The notes beneath the pieces are model-generated. The model had not been told where the DNA came from. It worked only from the letters and a program-made list of their open reading frames with translations, and did not search any database. Below are positions 8,294 to 16,671 of a stretch of 37,119 bases of DNA, piece by piece (within the stretch, counting starts at the first letter, position 1; every line of letters starts with the position of its first letter). The position numbers and the translations under genes are program-made. Origin of the DNA: Lactiplantibacillus xiangfangensis (lineage in GTDB: Bacteria; Bacillota; Bacilli; Lactobacillales; Lactobacillaceae). Where the stretch lies: positions 1 to 37,119 of the forward strand of contig NZ_JQCL01000013.1 of assembly GCF_001438845.1 (NCBI RefSeq). Reading direction: 5' to 3'.

Positions 8294-8338
8294 AAATCAG
8301 GGCCATCAGAAGCAGTGAGTTTCTGATGGCCCTGATTT
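8294..8338. terminator. bidirectional terminator, gtfB / LysR gene
   Basis: AAATCAGGGCCATCAGAA and TTCTGATGGCCCTGATTT pair perfectly over 18 bases around a 9-base loop. A/T runs flank both sides, so it can end both convergent transcripts. Confidence 0.85.
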
Positions 8339-8346
8339 ATTTTGAG

Positions 8347-9171
8347 CTAATGCCACCGTTGTAAATAGTTGGTAATCACTTGCTGGATTGATTCTAAATC
8401 AGCGTTGGGTTGCGTTTTGGTCAGTAGAAAGAACTGACGTTGATAGTGGTCGCTTAAATGTTCAACGGGGACCCGGTCGGTTAAGACGTGTCGTGAAATA
8501 ATCGATTGACCGACGCCCTGGTCTAGTAAGTCCGCAATCACTTGATTACTGTGAATGACCATGACTTGTTGGGGCTGAACGTTACGGGCCTTTAAAAAGG
8601 CGTTAGTATAGTGGCGGACGCCAGAATTTGGTTCGCGTAATAGCCAGAGGGGACTGTTGAAGTTGCCCGCATGGACGAGTTCGTCGTGTCCAAAGGCGAG
8701 TCGGTTCAAGTTGTCCGTGACCAGCGGCTTTTCAACTAGGCCAAAATCCAGCTTATGTTGGGACATGGCCGTTAAGATTTCCGCTGAATTGGCTAGGTTG
8801 ACCTGAAAATCAAAGTGTTCGCCGTATTCTGCTAGGGTTGCTAATAGTCCCGGGAGAATCAGGTTACCCGTCGTGTGGGATGCACCGATCCGACACGGAA
8901 TTTTGACTAATTGACCGGTCGCGCGGACTGCCGCTTTGGTCGTATCCCAAGTTTCAAGTAATTGCTGAGCTTGACGGTACAGCAGTTTACCACTGGCCGT
9001 TGGTACAATTTCCTGACGACCGTTTCTAGTGAACAAGGTGGTGTTCAGTTCAGTTTCTAACTGCTTGATCTGTGTCGAAACGGTTGGCTGTGAAATAAAG
9101 AGTTGCGCGGCTGCGTGTGAAAAATTACGGGTCTCGTAGACGATTTTGAATGTCTGTAATTGTTTAAACAT
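8347..9171 (-). CDS. LysR-family transcriptional regulator
   Basis: DNA-binding regulator of 274 residues. Residues 1-60 form the winged helix-turn-helix (FSHAAAQLFISQPTVSTQIKQLE), and about 90-274 the periplasmic-binding-protein-like effector domain. It sits back to back with a YeiH-type transporter, the arrangement in which a LysR protein (YeiE/CysL type) controls its neighbour. A perfect inverted repeat between the two starts is the likely site. The ligand is unknown; compounds of sulfur metabolism are possible by analogy. AAGGAA precedes the ATG at 7 bases. Confidence 0.93.
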   Translation of the reverse strand: MFKQLQTFKIVYETRNFSHAAAQLFISQPTVSTQIKQLETELNTTLFTRNGRQEIVPTASGKLLYRQAQQLLETWDTTKAAVRATGQLVKIPCRIGASHTTGNLILPGLLATLAEYGEHFDFQVNLANSAEILTAMSQHKLDFGLVEKPLVTDNLNRLAFGHDELVHAGNFNSPLWLLREPNSGVRHYTNAFLKARNVQPQQVMVIHSNQVIADLLDQGVGQSIISRHVLTDRVPVEHLSDHYQRQFFLLTKTQPNADLESIQQVITNYLQRWH

Positions 9172-9213
9172 GGCGATTTCCTTACTGTTGTGTGTCTATC
9201 GGGCCGGAATACA

Positions 9214-9238
9214 TTACTATTACGATTGTTAATAGTAA
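9214..9238. promoter_or_regulatory. LysR-type operator
   Basis: TTACTATTA (9214-9222) and TAATAGTAA (9230-9238) are perfect 9-base inverted arms with a 7-base spacer. It lies in the 145-base gap between the divergent regulator and yeiH, about 40 bases upstream of a TATACT -10 box (9279-9284) that lacks a good -35. This is the normal position for an activating LysR site. Confidence 0.65.
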
Positions 9239-9316
9239 CTATCATAATAATTTATTTCTCAAATGTAAATCATTTCCGTATACTAAAAGCTATCGAAGAA
9301 AACGGGAGTGGATTGA

Positions 9317-10327
9317 ATGACGGTCAAAAGGATCTTACCAGGCTTAGGGATGAGTGTGGTAATTGCAATTATTAGCCAATTCTTGGCACAATATATTCCA
9401 GCGTTAGGCGCAGCTACGATTGCGATTTTACTAGGAATCGTTGGTGGGAACACATTTTTGAAACAGCCACAACTTAGTCGGGGGACTAAGTTTGCGGAAA
9501 GTAAGTTATTGGAGTACTCCGTAATGTTGCTTGGGGCAACGATGACGGTTCAGACCATCGGCAAAATTGGTGGCTGGGGCGTGGGGTTCATTTTGATTCA
9601 AATGACCATTACGATCGTGGGCGCACTTTGGCTCGGTAACCGCTTAGGATTTAGTCAAAACATGCGGTTATTAATGGCTGGTGGGAACGCCGTTTGTGGC
9701 TCATCCGCGATTGCGTCGATTGCACCAGTGATTGAGGCTGATGAAGATGATAAGGGAACGGTCATTACCTTAGTTAACTTAATGGGGACGGTCTTAATGC
9801 TGACCCTGCCACTATTAGGAGGTGCCATCTTTGGCGGAAGCGTCATTTTAAAAGGGGCCTTGATTGGTGGAACGTTGCAATCAGTAGGTCAGGTGGTGGC
9901 TGCCGCTAGTATGGTCAACCAAACGACGGTTCAATTTGCCACTATTTTTAAAATTATGCGGATCATGATGTTAGTTGTCGTCGTCTTAATTTTTGGACGG
10001 CTTCACAAGCGGACGATTGAAAATGAATTAGCCGAAGACGCTGAAGTTAGCGGTAATGGTAGTGGGCACTGGTTACCGTGGTACGTAGCGGGATTTCTGA
10101 TCCTATGTGCCCTCAACAGTTTAGTTACTTTGCCGGCCATCGTGGGTGCGACCGCGCACACCATTAGTAGCTGGTTTGAAATTACCGCCTTAGCAGCGAT
10201 TGGTTTGCGATTAAATCTAGCTAACTTTTTGAAGGCCGGCAAGCGCCTCGCATTATACGGATTAGGGGTCGGGACGATTCAAGTTGTGAGTGCATTAGCC
10301 TTAATCACGTTGTTGTTACGGCATTAA
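9317..10327 (+). CDS. yeiH: YeiH family putative sulfate/anion exporter
   Basis: Integral membrane protein of 336 residues with about ten hydrophobic segments, of the YeiH/UPF0324 family, often named putative sulfate exporter although the substrate is poorly established. Family landmarks are [18 protein letters not shown] and the conserved small-residue stretch [19 protein letters not shown] in the middle. GGGAGTGG precedes the ATG. It is probably activated by the divergent LysR protein. Confidence 0.88.
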   Translation: MTVKRILPGLGMSVVIAIISQFLAQYIPALGAATIAILLGIVGGNTFLKQPQLSRGTKFAESKLLEYSVMLLGATMTVQTIGKIGGWGVGFILIQMTITIVGALWLGNRLGFSQNMRLLMAGGNAVCGSSAIASIAPVIEADEDDKGTVITLVNLMGTVLMLTLPLLGGAIFGGSVILKGALIGGTLQSVGQVVAAASMVNQTTVQFATIFKIMRIMMLVVVVLIFGRLHKRTIENELAEDAEVSGNGSGHWLPWYVAGFLILCALNSLVTLPAIVGATAHTISSWFEITALAAIGLRLNLANFLKAGKRLALYGLGVGTIQVVSALALITLLLRH

Positions 10328-10340
10328 GCGGTATCAAATA

Positions 10341-10384
10341 AAAAGAATTGGCTTGAGAAAATTTCTCAAACCAATTCTTTTTTA
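10341..10384. terminator. bidirectional terminator, yeiH / DUF4811 gene
   Basis: AAGAATTGG-TTGAGAAA pairs with TTTCTCAA-CCAATTCTT, with a run of Ts on the plus strand and As on the other side, between two convergent genes. Confidence 0.85.
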
Positions 10385-10391
10385 CTGTGAT

Positions 10392-10898
10392 TTAGTTTTT
10401 GGCTTTTAACGTCACGGTGGTCCATGACGTTGGAATCGTAAAGATGTAATGCCGATTGACAACCGTGGCCTTGCCGGCGCCTAAGCGGAACAAGGTCTTG
10501 ACCACGTGGTTACGATATTCCCAACGTGTCGTGGCAATTTGGACTTGTGCTGCCGTACCGGTCGTAATCTTAGTTGTCGTCGTCGCGTCTGCTACCGTAT
10601 GACTAGGCTTAGCAGCGTTAGCGACCCGGTAAATCACCGTTTTTTCGGAACCAGTGCCAAGGGGCTGGTTGAGTAATGCGGCCCGTTGCGAACGCACGGG
10701 CACTAAATCTTCAATTGTGGTCGTGGTCACTTGGTGCATTCCCCAGTGAGCAGTATCGTTACCCGCCAAACCAATGAGGCTGCCCGCAATGATAACGAAG
10801 CTGATGGCAACGGTGACGTTGCGAGTCAGACTAGCGTGACCAAAGATCATGGCTCCGGCGAATACGAACGTCGCTAAGATTAAAAGAAGAATAATCAT
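10392..10898 (-). CDS. DUF4811 membrane-anchored protein
   Basis: Protein of 168 residues: two hydrophobic segments in the first 45 residues (LLLILATFVFAGAMI, VAISFVIIAGSLIGLAG), then a Thr/Ala-rich, probably extracytoplasmic domain with conserved-looking RWEYRN and IPTSW. I assign it to DUF4811, a lactobacillus family of unknown function usually next to an MFS drug exporter, as here. Its start overlaps the MFS stop by 4 bases (ATGA), so the two are co-translated and it may be an accessory subunit of the pump; that last point is inference. Confidence 0.8.
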   Translation of the reverse strand: MIILLLILATFVFAGAMIFGHASLTRNVTVAISFVIIAGSLIGLAGNDTAHWGMHQVTTTTIEDLVPVRSQRAALLNQPLGTGSEKTVIYRVANAAKPSHTVADATTTTKITTGTAAQVQIATTRWEYRNHVVKTLFRLGAGKATVVNRHYIFTIPTSWTTVTLKAKN

Positions 10899-12379
10899 GC
10901 TGCATCGTCCTCCCGTTCAACCTCAGTAGAGTGATGTGCTTTTAGTAAGCAACTTAAAAGAAAACCAAAGGCACAAAAGATCAATGATACGATGAAGGCC
11001 ATGTGATAGCCGGTCAACGTCGCATTGATGGTTGCTGATTTATATTTTAAAGGTGCTGATGTGAGCAGGTGTTGACTAGGTAAATTCCATTTAGAAACAT
11101 TGGAGTAAACACTGATCAGCACGGCGGTCCCCATGGAGGCAGCGACTTGGCGTAACGTGTTGTTAGCGGCAGTCCCGTGAGAAATCAAGTTAAATGGTAG
11201 GGCGTTGATTCCAGTAGTTGTCACGGGCATGGTGACCATGGTTAAGCCAAACATCCGGATTGCATAGACAACGATGATCCAAAGAATCGGGGTCGTTGCG
11301 CTAATGGATAGGAAGAAGGCCGTTCCAGTTGTTAGGAGTAACATCCCGGTCATGGCTAAACGCCGCGCACCAATGTGGTCAAAAATGCGGCCGGTAATAG
11401 GACTCATAATCCCCATCATAATGGCCCCGGGTAGCAAAATGAGCCCAGAATCCATGGCGGAGCGTCCTAAAACCGTTTGAATGTACATCGGTAAGATCAT
11501 TTCGACCCCCATCATGGCCATGTAGGCGAGGGCGGTCAGAATAGCTGATAAGGTGAATGCCGGGATCTTAAAGACCCGTAGTTCCAATAATGGCTGTTCC
11601 ATGTGCAATTGTCGATAAACAAACAGACCGATAAAGATAATCCCAATGATCAAAGTGGTAATGACGACGGGGTCGCCCCAGCCGGATTCACCGACTGAAG
11701 AGAAGCCGTATAACATGCTCCCAAAACCGATGGTGGAAATTAGAACTGACCACCAGTCGATGGGCTGCTTAGACGTTGGCAAAACTTTGCGGAGTGTGAA
11801 AAATGAAATAATAATGACGGCTAAGTTGATGGGCATGATGAATAAAAATAGGGCACGCCAATTATAGTTGTCGATGATCCATCCAGATAACGTCGGGCCA
11901 ATTGCGGGTGCTAGGCCAATAACGATCCCCGCGGTTCCCATGGCAGAGCCCCGTTTTTCTGGCGGGTACACCGACGACATGATGGTTTGAAAAACTGGGG
12001 CGGAAATACCAACCCCCATCGCCTGAATCATCCGGGCAATCAGCAACATTTGAAAATTGACGGAGAGGTAGGCCAGAATGGTTCCCAGTCCGAAAATAAT
12101 CATTGCCGCTAAGTACAAGTACTTGGAGTTGATTCGCGTCAGCATCCAAGCGCTGACGGGAATCATTATTCCCATGATCAGCATGAAGCCGGTGGTTAAC
12201 CACTGTACCGCGTTCGCCGAAATATTAAAATAGTTCATTAACGTTGGGAACGCGGTTGTTAACAACGTTTGGGTAATAAAAGTGCTAAAGGTTCCGACTA
12301 GCAGGGTTAAAACTAACCACGTGCGGTGGTACGGTTGACCGTTAGCATCTAAAGGTAAGGTGGAATTGTTGGTTGGCAT
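10895..12379 (-). CDS. MFS multidrug efflux transporter, DHA2 (EmrB/LmrB) type
   Basis: Drug:H+ antiporter of 494 residues with 14 predicted membrane helices. Family marks are LTTGFMLIMGIMIPVSAWM and the antiporter motif C stretch around GIVIGLAPAIGPTLSGWII, with NWRALFLFIMPI after it. Its likely role is export of hydrophobic toxic compounds; substrates are unknown. The ATG follows AAAGGA. An inverted repeat over the promoter suggests repression, but no regulator gene is next to it. Confidence 0.92.
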   Translation of the reverse strand: MPTNNSTLPLDANGQPYHRTWLVLTLLVGTFSTFITQTLLTTAFPTLMNYFNISANAVQWLTTGFMLIMGIMIPVSAWMLTRINSKYLYLAAMIIFGLGTILAYLSVNFQMLLIARMIQAMGVGISAPVFQTIMSSVYPPEKRGSAMGTAGIVIGLAPAIGPTLSGWIIDNYNWRALFLFIMPINLAVIIISFFTLRKVLPTSKQPIDWWSVLISTIGFGSMLYGFSSVGESGWGDPVVITTLIIGIIFIGLFVYRQLHMEQPLLELRVFKIPAFTLSAILTALAYMAMMGVEMILPMYIQTVLGRSAMDSGLILLPGAIMMGIMSPITGRIFDHIGARRLAMTGMLLLTTGTAFFLSISATTPILWIIVVYAIRMFGLTMVTMPVTTTGINALPFNLISHGTAANNTLRQVAASMGTAVLISVYSNVSKWNLPSQHLLTSAPLKYKSATINATLTGYHMAFIVSLIFCAFGFLLSCLLKAHHSTEVEREDDAA

Positions 12380-12422
12380 AGTACCGTCCTTTCATAAAAT
12401 AATTTATAACACACAATTAATA

Positions 12423-12443
12423 AGTATAGCACGATAACTATAC
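12423..12443 (-). promoter_or_regulatory. MFS pump promoter with inverted-repeat operator
   Basis: On the minus strand TGCTATACT is an extended -10 (hexamer 12423-12428). It overlaps GTATAG (12424-12429) and CTATAC (12438-12443), perfect 6-base inverted arms with an 8-base spacer, placed to block polymerase. Confidence 0.5.
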
Positions 12444-12555
12444 CAATCACACATATCCGCCTTGGTAAAGGAAAATGGCGGTTACTAAAAACTAGGCCAA
12501 TTTCAAAAAAACGGCTGTGCTAAAATGATATTGAGTACATGAAAGGTGATTGAAA

Positions 12556-13221
12556 ATGATGAAAAGTAACTATTTGACGTTTGATTGTTACGGCACTTTA
12601 ATCAACACTGATCCGGTATACCAATGGATCGAAAATTTAGCATTGGCTGCGGGGCTAGATCCGCAAGCCGTTAGAAACGCGTATGCATCTTATGAAGATG
12701 ACCCGGTCAGTGTTCAACCATACTTGGACTTCGCTGACTTAGTGCGGGAAAACTTAAAACACTTAGATGGTATGTTTGACCAAGAACATTTTTTTGAAAG
12801 CCACTATGTTGAAGGGTTACAGATCCAGCGGAATTTGTTGCCGTATCCGGACATTGTGCCGGCCCTTCAAACTTGGCACGATCAGGGTTATCAGTTGATC
12901 ATCATGTCCAATTCCTCGTGGGACATCATGTCTGCAAATTTAGCGACGTTAAAAGTCCCATTTGACGTGGTGATTACCGCTGAAGACGTGCAAGCTTACA
13001 AGCCAGATTTGGCGTTCTTTGAAGCCGTTCAGAAACAGTTTGGTTTCACATCAGCAAACCACTGGCATGTCGCACGGGGATACGACTCCGACGTTGTACC
13101 TGCCGAACAGATGGGATGGCCAATGCTGTGGATCAACCGTGATCAGGCAAAACCAAGTCGCACTGAAAAACCAACGCACACGGTGGCGGATTTAACTGCT
13201 GCAAAGGCGTGGATTGGCTGA
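12556..13221 (+). CDS. HAD-family hydrolase, haloacid dehalogenase type II-like
   Basis: Cytoplasmic hydrolase of 221 residues. The HAD motifs are visible in order: motif I FDCYGTL with the nucleophilic Asp near residue 9, motif II IIMSNSS, motif III lysine in AYKPD, and motif IV region HVARGYDSDVVPAEQMGW with WINR. That ending is typical of the haloacid dehalogenase type II subgroup; whether the substrate is a haloacid or a phosphate ester cannot be told. I prefer the ATG at 12556 after AAAGGTGA; a TTG lies two codons upstream. A 25-codon frame overlaps its stop. Confidence 0.88.
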   Translation: MMKSNYLTFDCYGTLINTDPVYQWIENLALAAGLDPQAVRNAYASYEDDPVSVQPYLDFADLVRENLKHLDGMFDQEHFFESHYVEGLQIQRNLLPYPDIVPALQTWHDQGYQLIIMSNSSWDIMSANLATLKVPFDVVITAEDVQAYKPDLAFFEAVQKQFGFTSANHWHVARGYDSDVVPAEQMGWPMLWINRDQAKPSRTEKPTHTVADLTAAKAWIG

Positions 13222-13298
13222 TGATGACTACGCGAACCTTACCAGTGGATCAGCAACTTAAGCACTGGTTGATTATTAGAGTTGAACAGGCCTTTTGA
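13221..13298 (+). CDS. possible 25-residue peptide coupled to the HAD gene
   Basis: The HAD stop TGA overlaps an ATG (TGATG), opening a frame of 25 codons (MMTTRTLPVDQQLKHWL...EQAF) that ends with TGA. The overlap would allow coupled translation. No own ribosome binding site or recognised family is seen; it may be the stub of a decayed gene or chance. Confidence 0.2.
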   Translation: MMTTRTLPVDQQLKHWLIIRVEQAF

Positions 13299-13346
13299 TG
13301 ATAATACTTGTTGGTGGTTGTGGTGTTACATTGAAAGGACCTAATT

Positions 13347-14546
13347 GTGAAAAGTAAATCTTTAAATCGAAGTACCGTTTTACTCATGGCGGTTTCGGCA
13401 GCAATCGTCGTGGCCAATATTAATTACATTCAACCAATTGAAGCGGATATCGCACGACAATTTAACTTAGCGAATGCCGTCGTAGGAGCCGTTGCCATGT
13501 TAACGCAGCTAGGCTATGCGTTCGGGCTACTATTGATTGTCCCAATGGGCGACATTATGAACCGACGAACGTTGATTTTGCGGTTGCTCGCCCTAGCAAT
13601 TCTGTCAGCTTTATTGGCCTTCATGGCGCCCAATATTTGGGTATACGCGGCGGCCAGTTTACTGATTGGGGTGACATCGGTGGCGCCGCAAGTGATTATT
13701 CCGTACGCCGGATTCCTAGCACCACAGGGGCAACGTGGCCGGGTGCTTGGCAATATCTTAAGCGGGTTACTTGTTGGGGTGCTCCTCTCAAGGACGGTCA
13801 GCGGGGTGCTCGCCAGCGTGTTACCGTGGCAGGACGTTTACCTGATTGCGGCGGTCATGATTGCTTTGTTAGGGATTGTTTTAATTAAAAAATTGCCACG
13901 GGATCCAGTGACGGCCCATACGACGACGTATAGGGCAATGATCAAAACGGTTCCTCAACTGGTAAAACAGTATCCCGTGTTGCGAGCAGCGGCTGTGAAT
14001 GGATTTGTGTTGTTCGGCGTTTCCAATATTTTCTGGGCGACTCTAGTTTTTTACTTGCAACACCAGTACGGCTGGGGCAGTCGTGAAGCCGGATTACTAG
14101 CCTTACTTGGCGTGACCGGCGTGTTAGCCGCACCGCTGATTGGCCGGTTAGCTGACCGGTTCCGTCCGCGGACGATTATTGGCCTAGGACTAGTCTTATC
14201 AACGGTGGCTTACGTTGTTTTCATTTTGTTTGGCACCCGGTTGGCAGGTCTGATTGTTGGCATCGTTATTTTGGACTTGGGGACGCAATTTGGGCAGGTC
14301 GCTAATCAAACGCAGATTCAAAATATCGCGTCCAATGCTAGCAGTCGGTTTAACTCGGTCTTCATGTTTGGCTACTTTATGGGTGGCGCACTCGGATCAT
14401 TTTTCGGTAACCTATTATGGGATTTTGCTGGCTGGTACGGGGTCTGCGGTTTAGGCTTTGTTGTATTAGTAGTTGGGTTTTACGCCCACTTTATCCACTA
14501 TCCGCACGTCATTGCTAAAAAGAAAAACGGGATTCAAACTAATTAA
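13347..14546 (+). CDS. MFS transporter, 12-helix
   Basis: Major facilitator of 399 residues with about 12 helices. The cytoplasmic loop between helices 2 and 3 reads PMGDIMNRRTLI (motif A), repeated in the second half as RLADRFRPRTII. The N-terminus (VANINYIQPIEADIARQF) resembles YgaY/YfcJ-type putative sugar or drug exporters; the substrate is unknown. It starts at a GTG, with AAAGGA about 10 bases upstream. It is 125 bases after the HAD gene on the same strand and could be co-transcribed. Confidence 0.87.
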   Translation: MKSKSLNRSTVLLMAVSAAIVVANINYIQPIEADIARQFNLANAVVGAVAMLTQLGYAFGLLLIVPMGDIMNRRTLILRLLALAILSALLAFMAPNIWVYAAASLLIGVTSVAPQVIIPYAGFLAPQGQRGRVLGNILSGLLVGVLLSRTVSGVLASVLPWQDVYLIAAVMIALLGIVLIKKLPRDPVTAHTTTYRAMIKTVPQLVKQYPVLRAAAVNGFVLFGVSNIFWATLVFYLQHQYGWGSREAGLLALLGVTGVLAAPLIGRLADRFRPRTIIGLGLVLSTVAYVVFILFGTRLAGLIVGIVILDLGTQFGQVANQTQIQNIASNASSRFNSVFMFGYFMGGALGSFFGNLLWDFAGWYGVCGLGFVVLVVGFYAHFIHYPHVIAKKKNGIQTN

Positions 14547-14559
14547 ATAGTCTCAATAA

Positions 14560-14677
14560 GGAGGTTGAAAGGTAAGTTTAAGGATTGACTGCCGGCGAAG
14601 CGCCGAAAACTACTAATCTTCTAACGATAAGTAGTGCCGTGGCGATGATTGAACTAGTTTTTGCACCTTCAACCTTT
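14560..14677 (+). ncRNA. candidate folded RNA between convergent genes
   Basis: This stretch has nested complementarity: a closing stem AGGTTGAA-A-GGT (14562-14573) with ACCTTCAACCT (14665-14675); a second helix AGTTTAA (14575-14581) with TTGAACT (14649-14655); a hairpin CGGCG-AAG-CGCCG (14593-14605); and a hairpin ACTACT/AGTAGT (14609-14635). CGCC (14601-14604) could instead pair with GGCG (14641-14644), giving an alternative fold. No open frame of note. Strand is assumed from the single G-U pair. The family is not recognised. Confidence 0.35.
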
Positions 14678-14692
14678 AGATAAAATTCAAAA

Positions 14693-14719
14693 AGCCAATC
14701 AGAAAATTTCTGGTTGGCT
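14693..14719 (+). terminator. terminator-like hairpin of repeat copy B
   Basis: AGCCAATCAGAAA pairs with TTTCTGGTTGGCT, with one U-G pair on the plus strand. The T-run after it is poor (GTTCTTATTATT). Nearly the same hairpin is at 30062-30090 ahead of the other long repeat copy, so it is part of the repeat unit and may also end the upstream MFS transcript. Confidence 0.55.
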
Positions 14720-14737
14720 GTTCTTATTATTATGGTC

Positions 14738-14771
14738 GAAACGTGGGTCAGAAGGCAGTTTGGCCCACTCT
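14738..14771. repeat. intergenic hairpin repeat, copy B (truncated)
   Basis: GAAACGTGGGTCAGAAGGCAG joins directly to TTTGGCCCACTCT; the centre of the element is missing but both outer ends are kept (GTGGGTC/GGCCCAC). On the minus strand the AGAGTGGG end overlaps the TAG stop (14770-14772) of the auxin-efflux-type carrier. Confidence 0.7.
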
Positions 14772-15696
14772 AATGTAAGTTCATTAGGGCAAAAACCAGT
14801 GGAATTGAAATAACACTTAAAATCGTTGAAATACTCATCAACGCAACGGCAGGGCCAGGTTGGCCGTGGACCTTCAGCGTGAATAAGACCACGATTCCGG
14901 CTACCGGACAAGCGGCCATCAAAACGGTCGTGAATAAGGGGATGCCGGTAATGCCCATAAATTGGAGTACCACGATGGCTAGGTAAGGGAATAAGAAGTT
15001 GCGCAGCAATAAGACGCCCCATAACCGTTTATCCAAGGTCTCGCGGTTTAGTTTGACGTCGGCCAGACTGTTCCCGATAACGATCATCGACAGTGGCGTG
15101 TTAATCGAACTGACGTAGGTCACAGCACTGTTTGCAATTGATGGTAAGCGGAAGGAGGTCACAAATAAAATCAAACCAACAATGATTGCAATGATGTTGG
15201 GATTTAAAACGATCTGTTTGAGATTCTCTTTGCGGCTACCCTGGTTACCCGTAAATAAGGTAATCCCGTGGGTCCAACTAAAAATGTTGAAAGCAGCCAG
15301 TGAAGCAACCGCAAAAAAGACCCCGGTGGAACCGAATAGTGAGCTGGTTAATGGGATGCCCATAAAACCAGCGTTGGAATAGACGGACCCGTAGCGCATG
15401 ATTCGGCGCAAGTTGGGGTCGGCGACGCGTTTAAAAACAAGCTGGGTGACTAAAATCATAATGGCATAGATAATGATGATTCCTAAAATAACGCGTCCTA
15501 GCATTTGCAGCCGGTCAGCTGAAAATGTTTGTTCAAACGCCTTGATAATTAGGCAGGGCGAGACCACGTACAACAAGATGTTGGTGAGATCAGTTGAAGT
15601 CTGGGCGTGCATGAACCCCAGTTTGTTGATCAACAGACCGACCAGCATCAAGAGAAACATTAAAATGATTTGACTCGTTAATTGTGTTAGGTTCAT
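14770..15696 (-). CDS. auxin efflux carrier (AEC) family transporter
   Basis: Membrane transporter of 308 residues with about ten helices in two blocks around a short central loop. AEC features are LLINKLGFM at the start, SVYSNAGFMGIPL (a conserved NxGFxG-type stretch) and MIVIGNSLA in the second half. In lactic bacteria members often carry malate or other organic acids, but the substrate here is open. A minus-strand promoter lies upstream. Its stop codon is formed at the edge of a hairpin repeat, and no other terminator is seen. Confidence 0.9.
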   Translation of the reverse strand: MNLTQLTSQIILMFLLMLVGLLINKLGFMHAQTSTDLTNILLYVVSPCLIIKAFEQTFSADRLQMLGRVILGIIIIYAIMILVTQLVFKRVADPNLRRIMRYGSVYSNAGFMGIPLTSSLFGSTGVFFAVASLAAFNIFSWTHGITLFTGNQGSRKENLKQIVLNPNIIAIIVGLILFVTSFRLPSIANSAVTYVSSINTPLSMIVIGNSLADVKLNRETLDKRLWGVLLLRNFLFPYLAIVVLQFMGITGIPLFTTVLMAACPVAGIVVLFTLKVHGQPGPAVALMSISTILSVISIPLVFALMNLH

Positions 15697-15727
15697 AAGC
15701 TTCAGTCCAATAAATTAGAATACTCTC

Positions 15728-15757
15728 ATTATTGGGGCTAAGCTGATTTAATGTCAA
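15728..15757 (-). promoter_or_regulatory. promoter of the AEC carrier gene
   Basis: On the minus strand TTGACA (15752-15757) and AATAAT (15728-15733) are 18 bases apart, about 30 bases upstream of the ATG. Confidence 0.55.
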
Positions 15758-15795
15758 CGCATTTTATGGTTGAAAACGTTTTTAAATTGGCTTGC

Positions 15796-16476
15796 CTAAC
15801 CTGCATGGTGGCTTGCTTGTACCACGTCGACGTGGTGTTTGAGGTTTGGAAAGACGTGCGTATCGGACCAGCCCATGATGGCCCCCTGAGCGACCAAGGC
15901 GAAGACGGTCCCAATTCCGATAGCGTGAAGCTGACCGGTGGCGATAAAGGAAATAATGATAATCAGCACCGGTGGCAAGTAGCTGGCCCATTGCGCAATG
16001 ATGGCTGACCCGTGTAAAAAGCGGAAGCGTAAAATATAGGACAGGTCATCGTTGGGGTGCTGGATCAGATTACAACGTTGGTAAATGGAGACGGCGGCCG
16101 CAACGGCAACCAGACCGACAAAATTTAAAATCAAGCGTGCGGTAAAGGAAAAGTTTGGGACGCCCAGCCACTGCCAAAAATAGCCAATAAATTCAACTAA
16201 GTAACTAAACGGAATAATGTACAGCAGGTTTGAGATGAAGCGCCGGCGGTCAAAGTGGCCTAGTAGAAGCTGGTTCAAGAGGGTCACGACGATGCCGTAA
16301 AGTAGTAGCGTCGTCCCCAGTGGAATTTGAATCCAGTTGGACAGGTTGACGCTGGACCCCGTCCAAACCGCACTGCCGAGGTCGGCAGAAATGGTCAGGG
16401 CGTTGCCTGCGGAGTTAAGCAGGATTGAAAAAACAAGAAAAAAGAAACGTTGGCGAAAATCAACGATATTAAACAC
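15796..16476 (-). CDS. YczE/YitT-like membrane protein
   Basis: Integral membrane protein of 226 residues with about five to six helices. NSAGNALTISADLGSAVWTGSSVNLS resembles the start of YczE/YyaS/YitT-type proteins, whose biochemical role is not settled. The start is a GTG preceded by AAAGGA at 8 bases. It is divergent from the NapA-type antiporter. It could share a transcript with the AEC gene downstream (gap of 99 bases), though that gene has its own promoter. Confidence 0.75.
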   Translation of the reverse strand: MFNIVDFRQRFFFLVFSILLNSAGNALTISADLGSAVWTGSSVNLSNWIQIPLGTTLLLYGIVVTLLNQLLLGHFDRRRFISNLLYIIPFSYLVEFIGYFWQWLGVPNFSFTARLILNFVGLVAVAAAVSIYQRCNLIQHPNDDLSYILRFRFLHGSAIIAQWASYLPPVLIIIISFIATGQLHAIGIGTVFALVAQGAIMGWSDTHVFPNLKHHVDVVQASHHAG

Positions 16477-16560
16477 GGTAGAGGTCCTTTCGAAATGACT
16501 GGAATAAACTTATTATAGCGGTTTTACCAAGTGACCGTCACGGCTAGATAAATGAAAATG

Positions 16561-16569
16561 TGCTATACT
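16561..16569 (+). promoter_or_regulatory. extended -10 promoter of the antiporter gene
   Basis: TGCTATACT (TATACT 16564-16569) is an extended -10, with no good -35. Transcription should begin near 16576, giving a leader of about 95 bases that contains the hairpin at 16598-16660. Confidence 0.55.
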
Positions 16570-16597
16570 TGTTTCATAAATTAATTATTCGGTTGAA

Positions 16598-16660
16598 GGG
16601 TACTTCAAGAATTCGGACTGTTTTTGGGTTGGACAGTCGTTTCTTGAAGTACCCTTTTTT
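16598..16660 (+). promoter_or_regulatory. leader terminator hairpin (candidate attenuator)
   Basis: GGGTACTTCAAGAA (16598-16611) pairs perfectly with TTCTTGAAGTACCC (16641-16654), followed at once by six Ts (16655-16660). An inner helix GACTGT/ACAGTC (16616-16621, 16633-16638) extends it. This is a textbook intrinsic terminator, but it lies between the promoter and AGGAGG (16661-16666) of the antiporter gene, and the gene behind it points away. It should stop most transcripts unless something disrupts it. I do not recognise it as a known riboswitch class. Confidence 0.7.
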
Positions 16661-16671
16661 AGGAGGTAAGC

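Noticed and set aside
9160-9375. Frame reading through the LysR/yeiH operator region
   Set aside because: It crosses the operator and the start of yeiH in another frame with no ribosome binding site.
14560-14677. Interpretation as a T-box or known riboswitch
   Set aside because: No T-box sequence, no downstream co-oriented gene, and no core motif of a class I know; left as an unknown RNA candidate.
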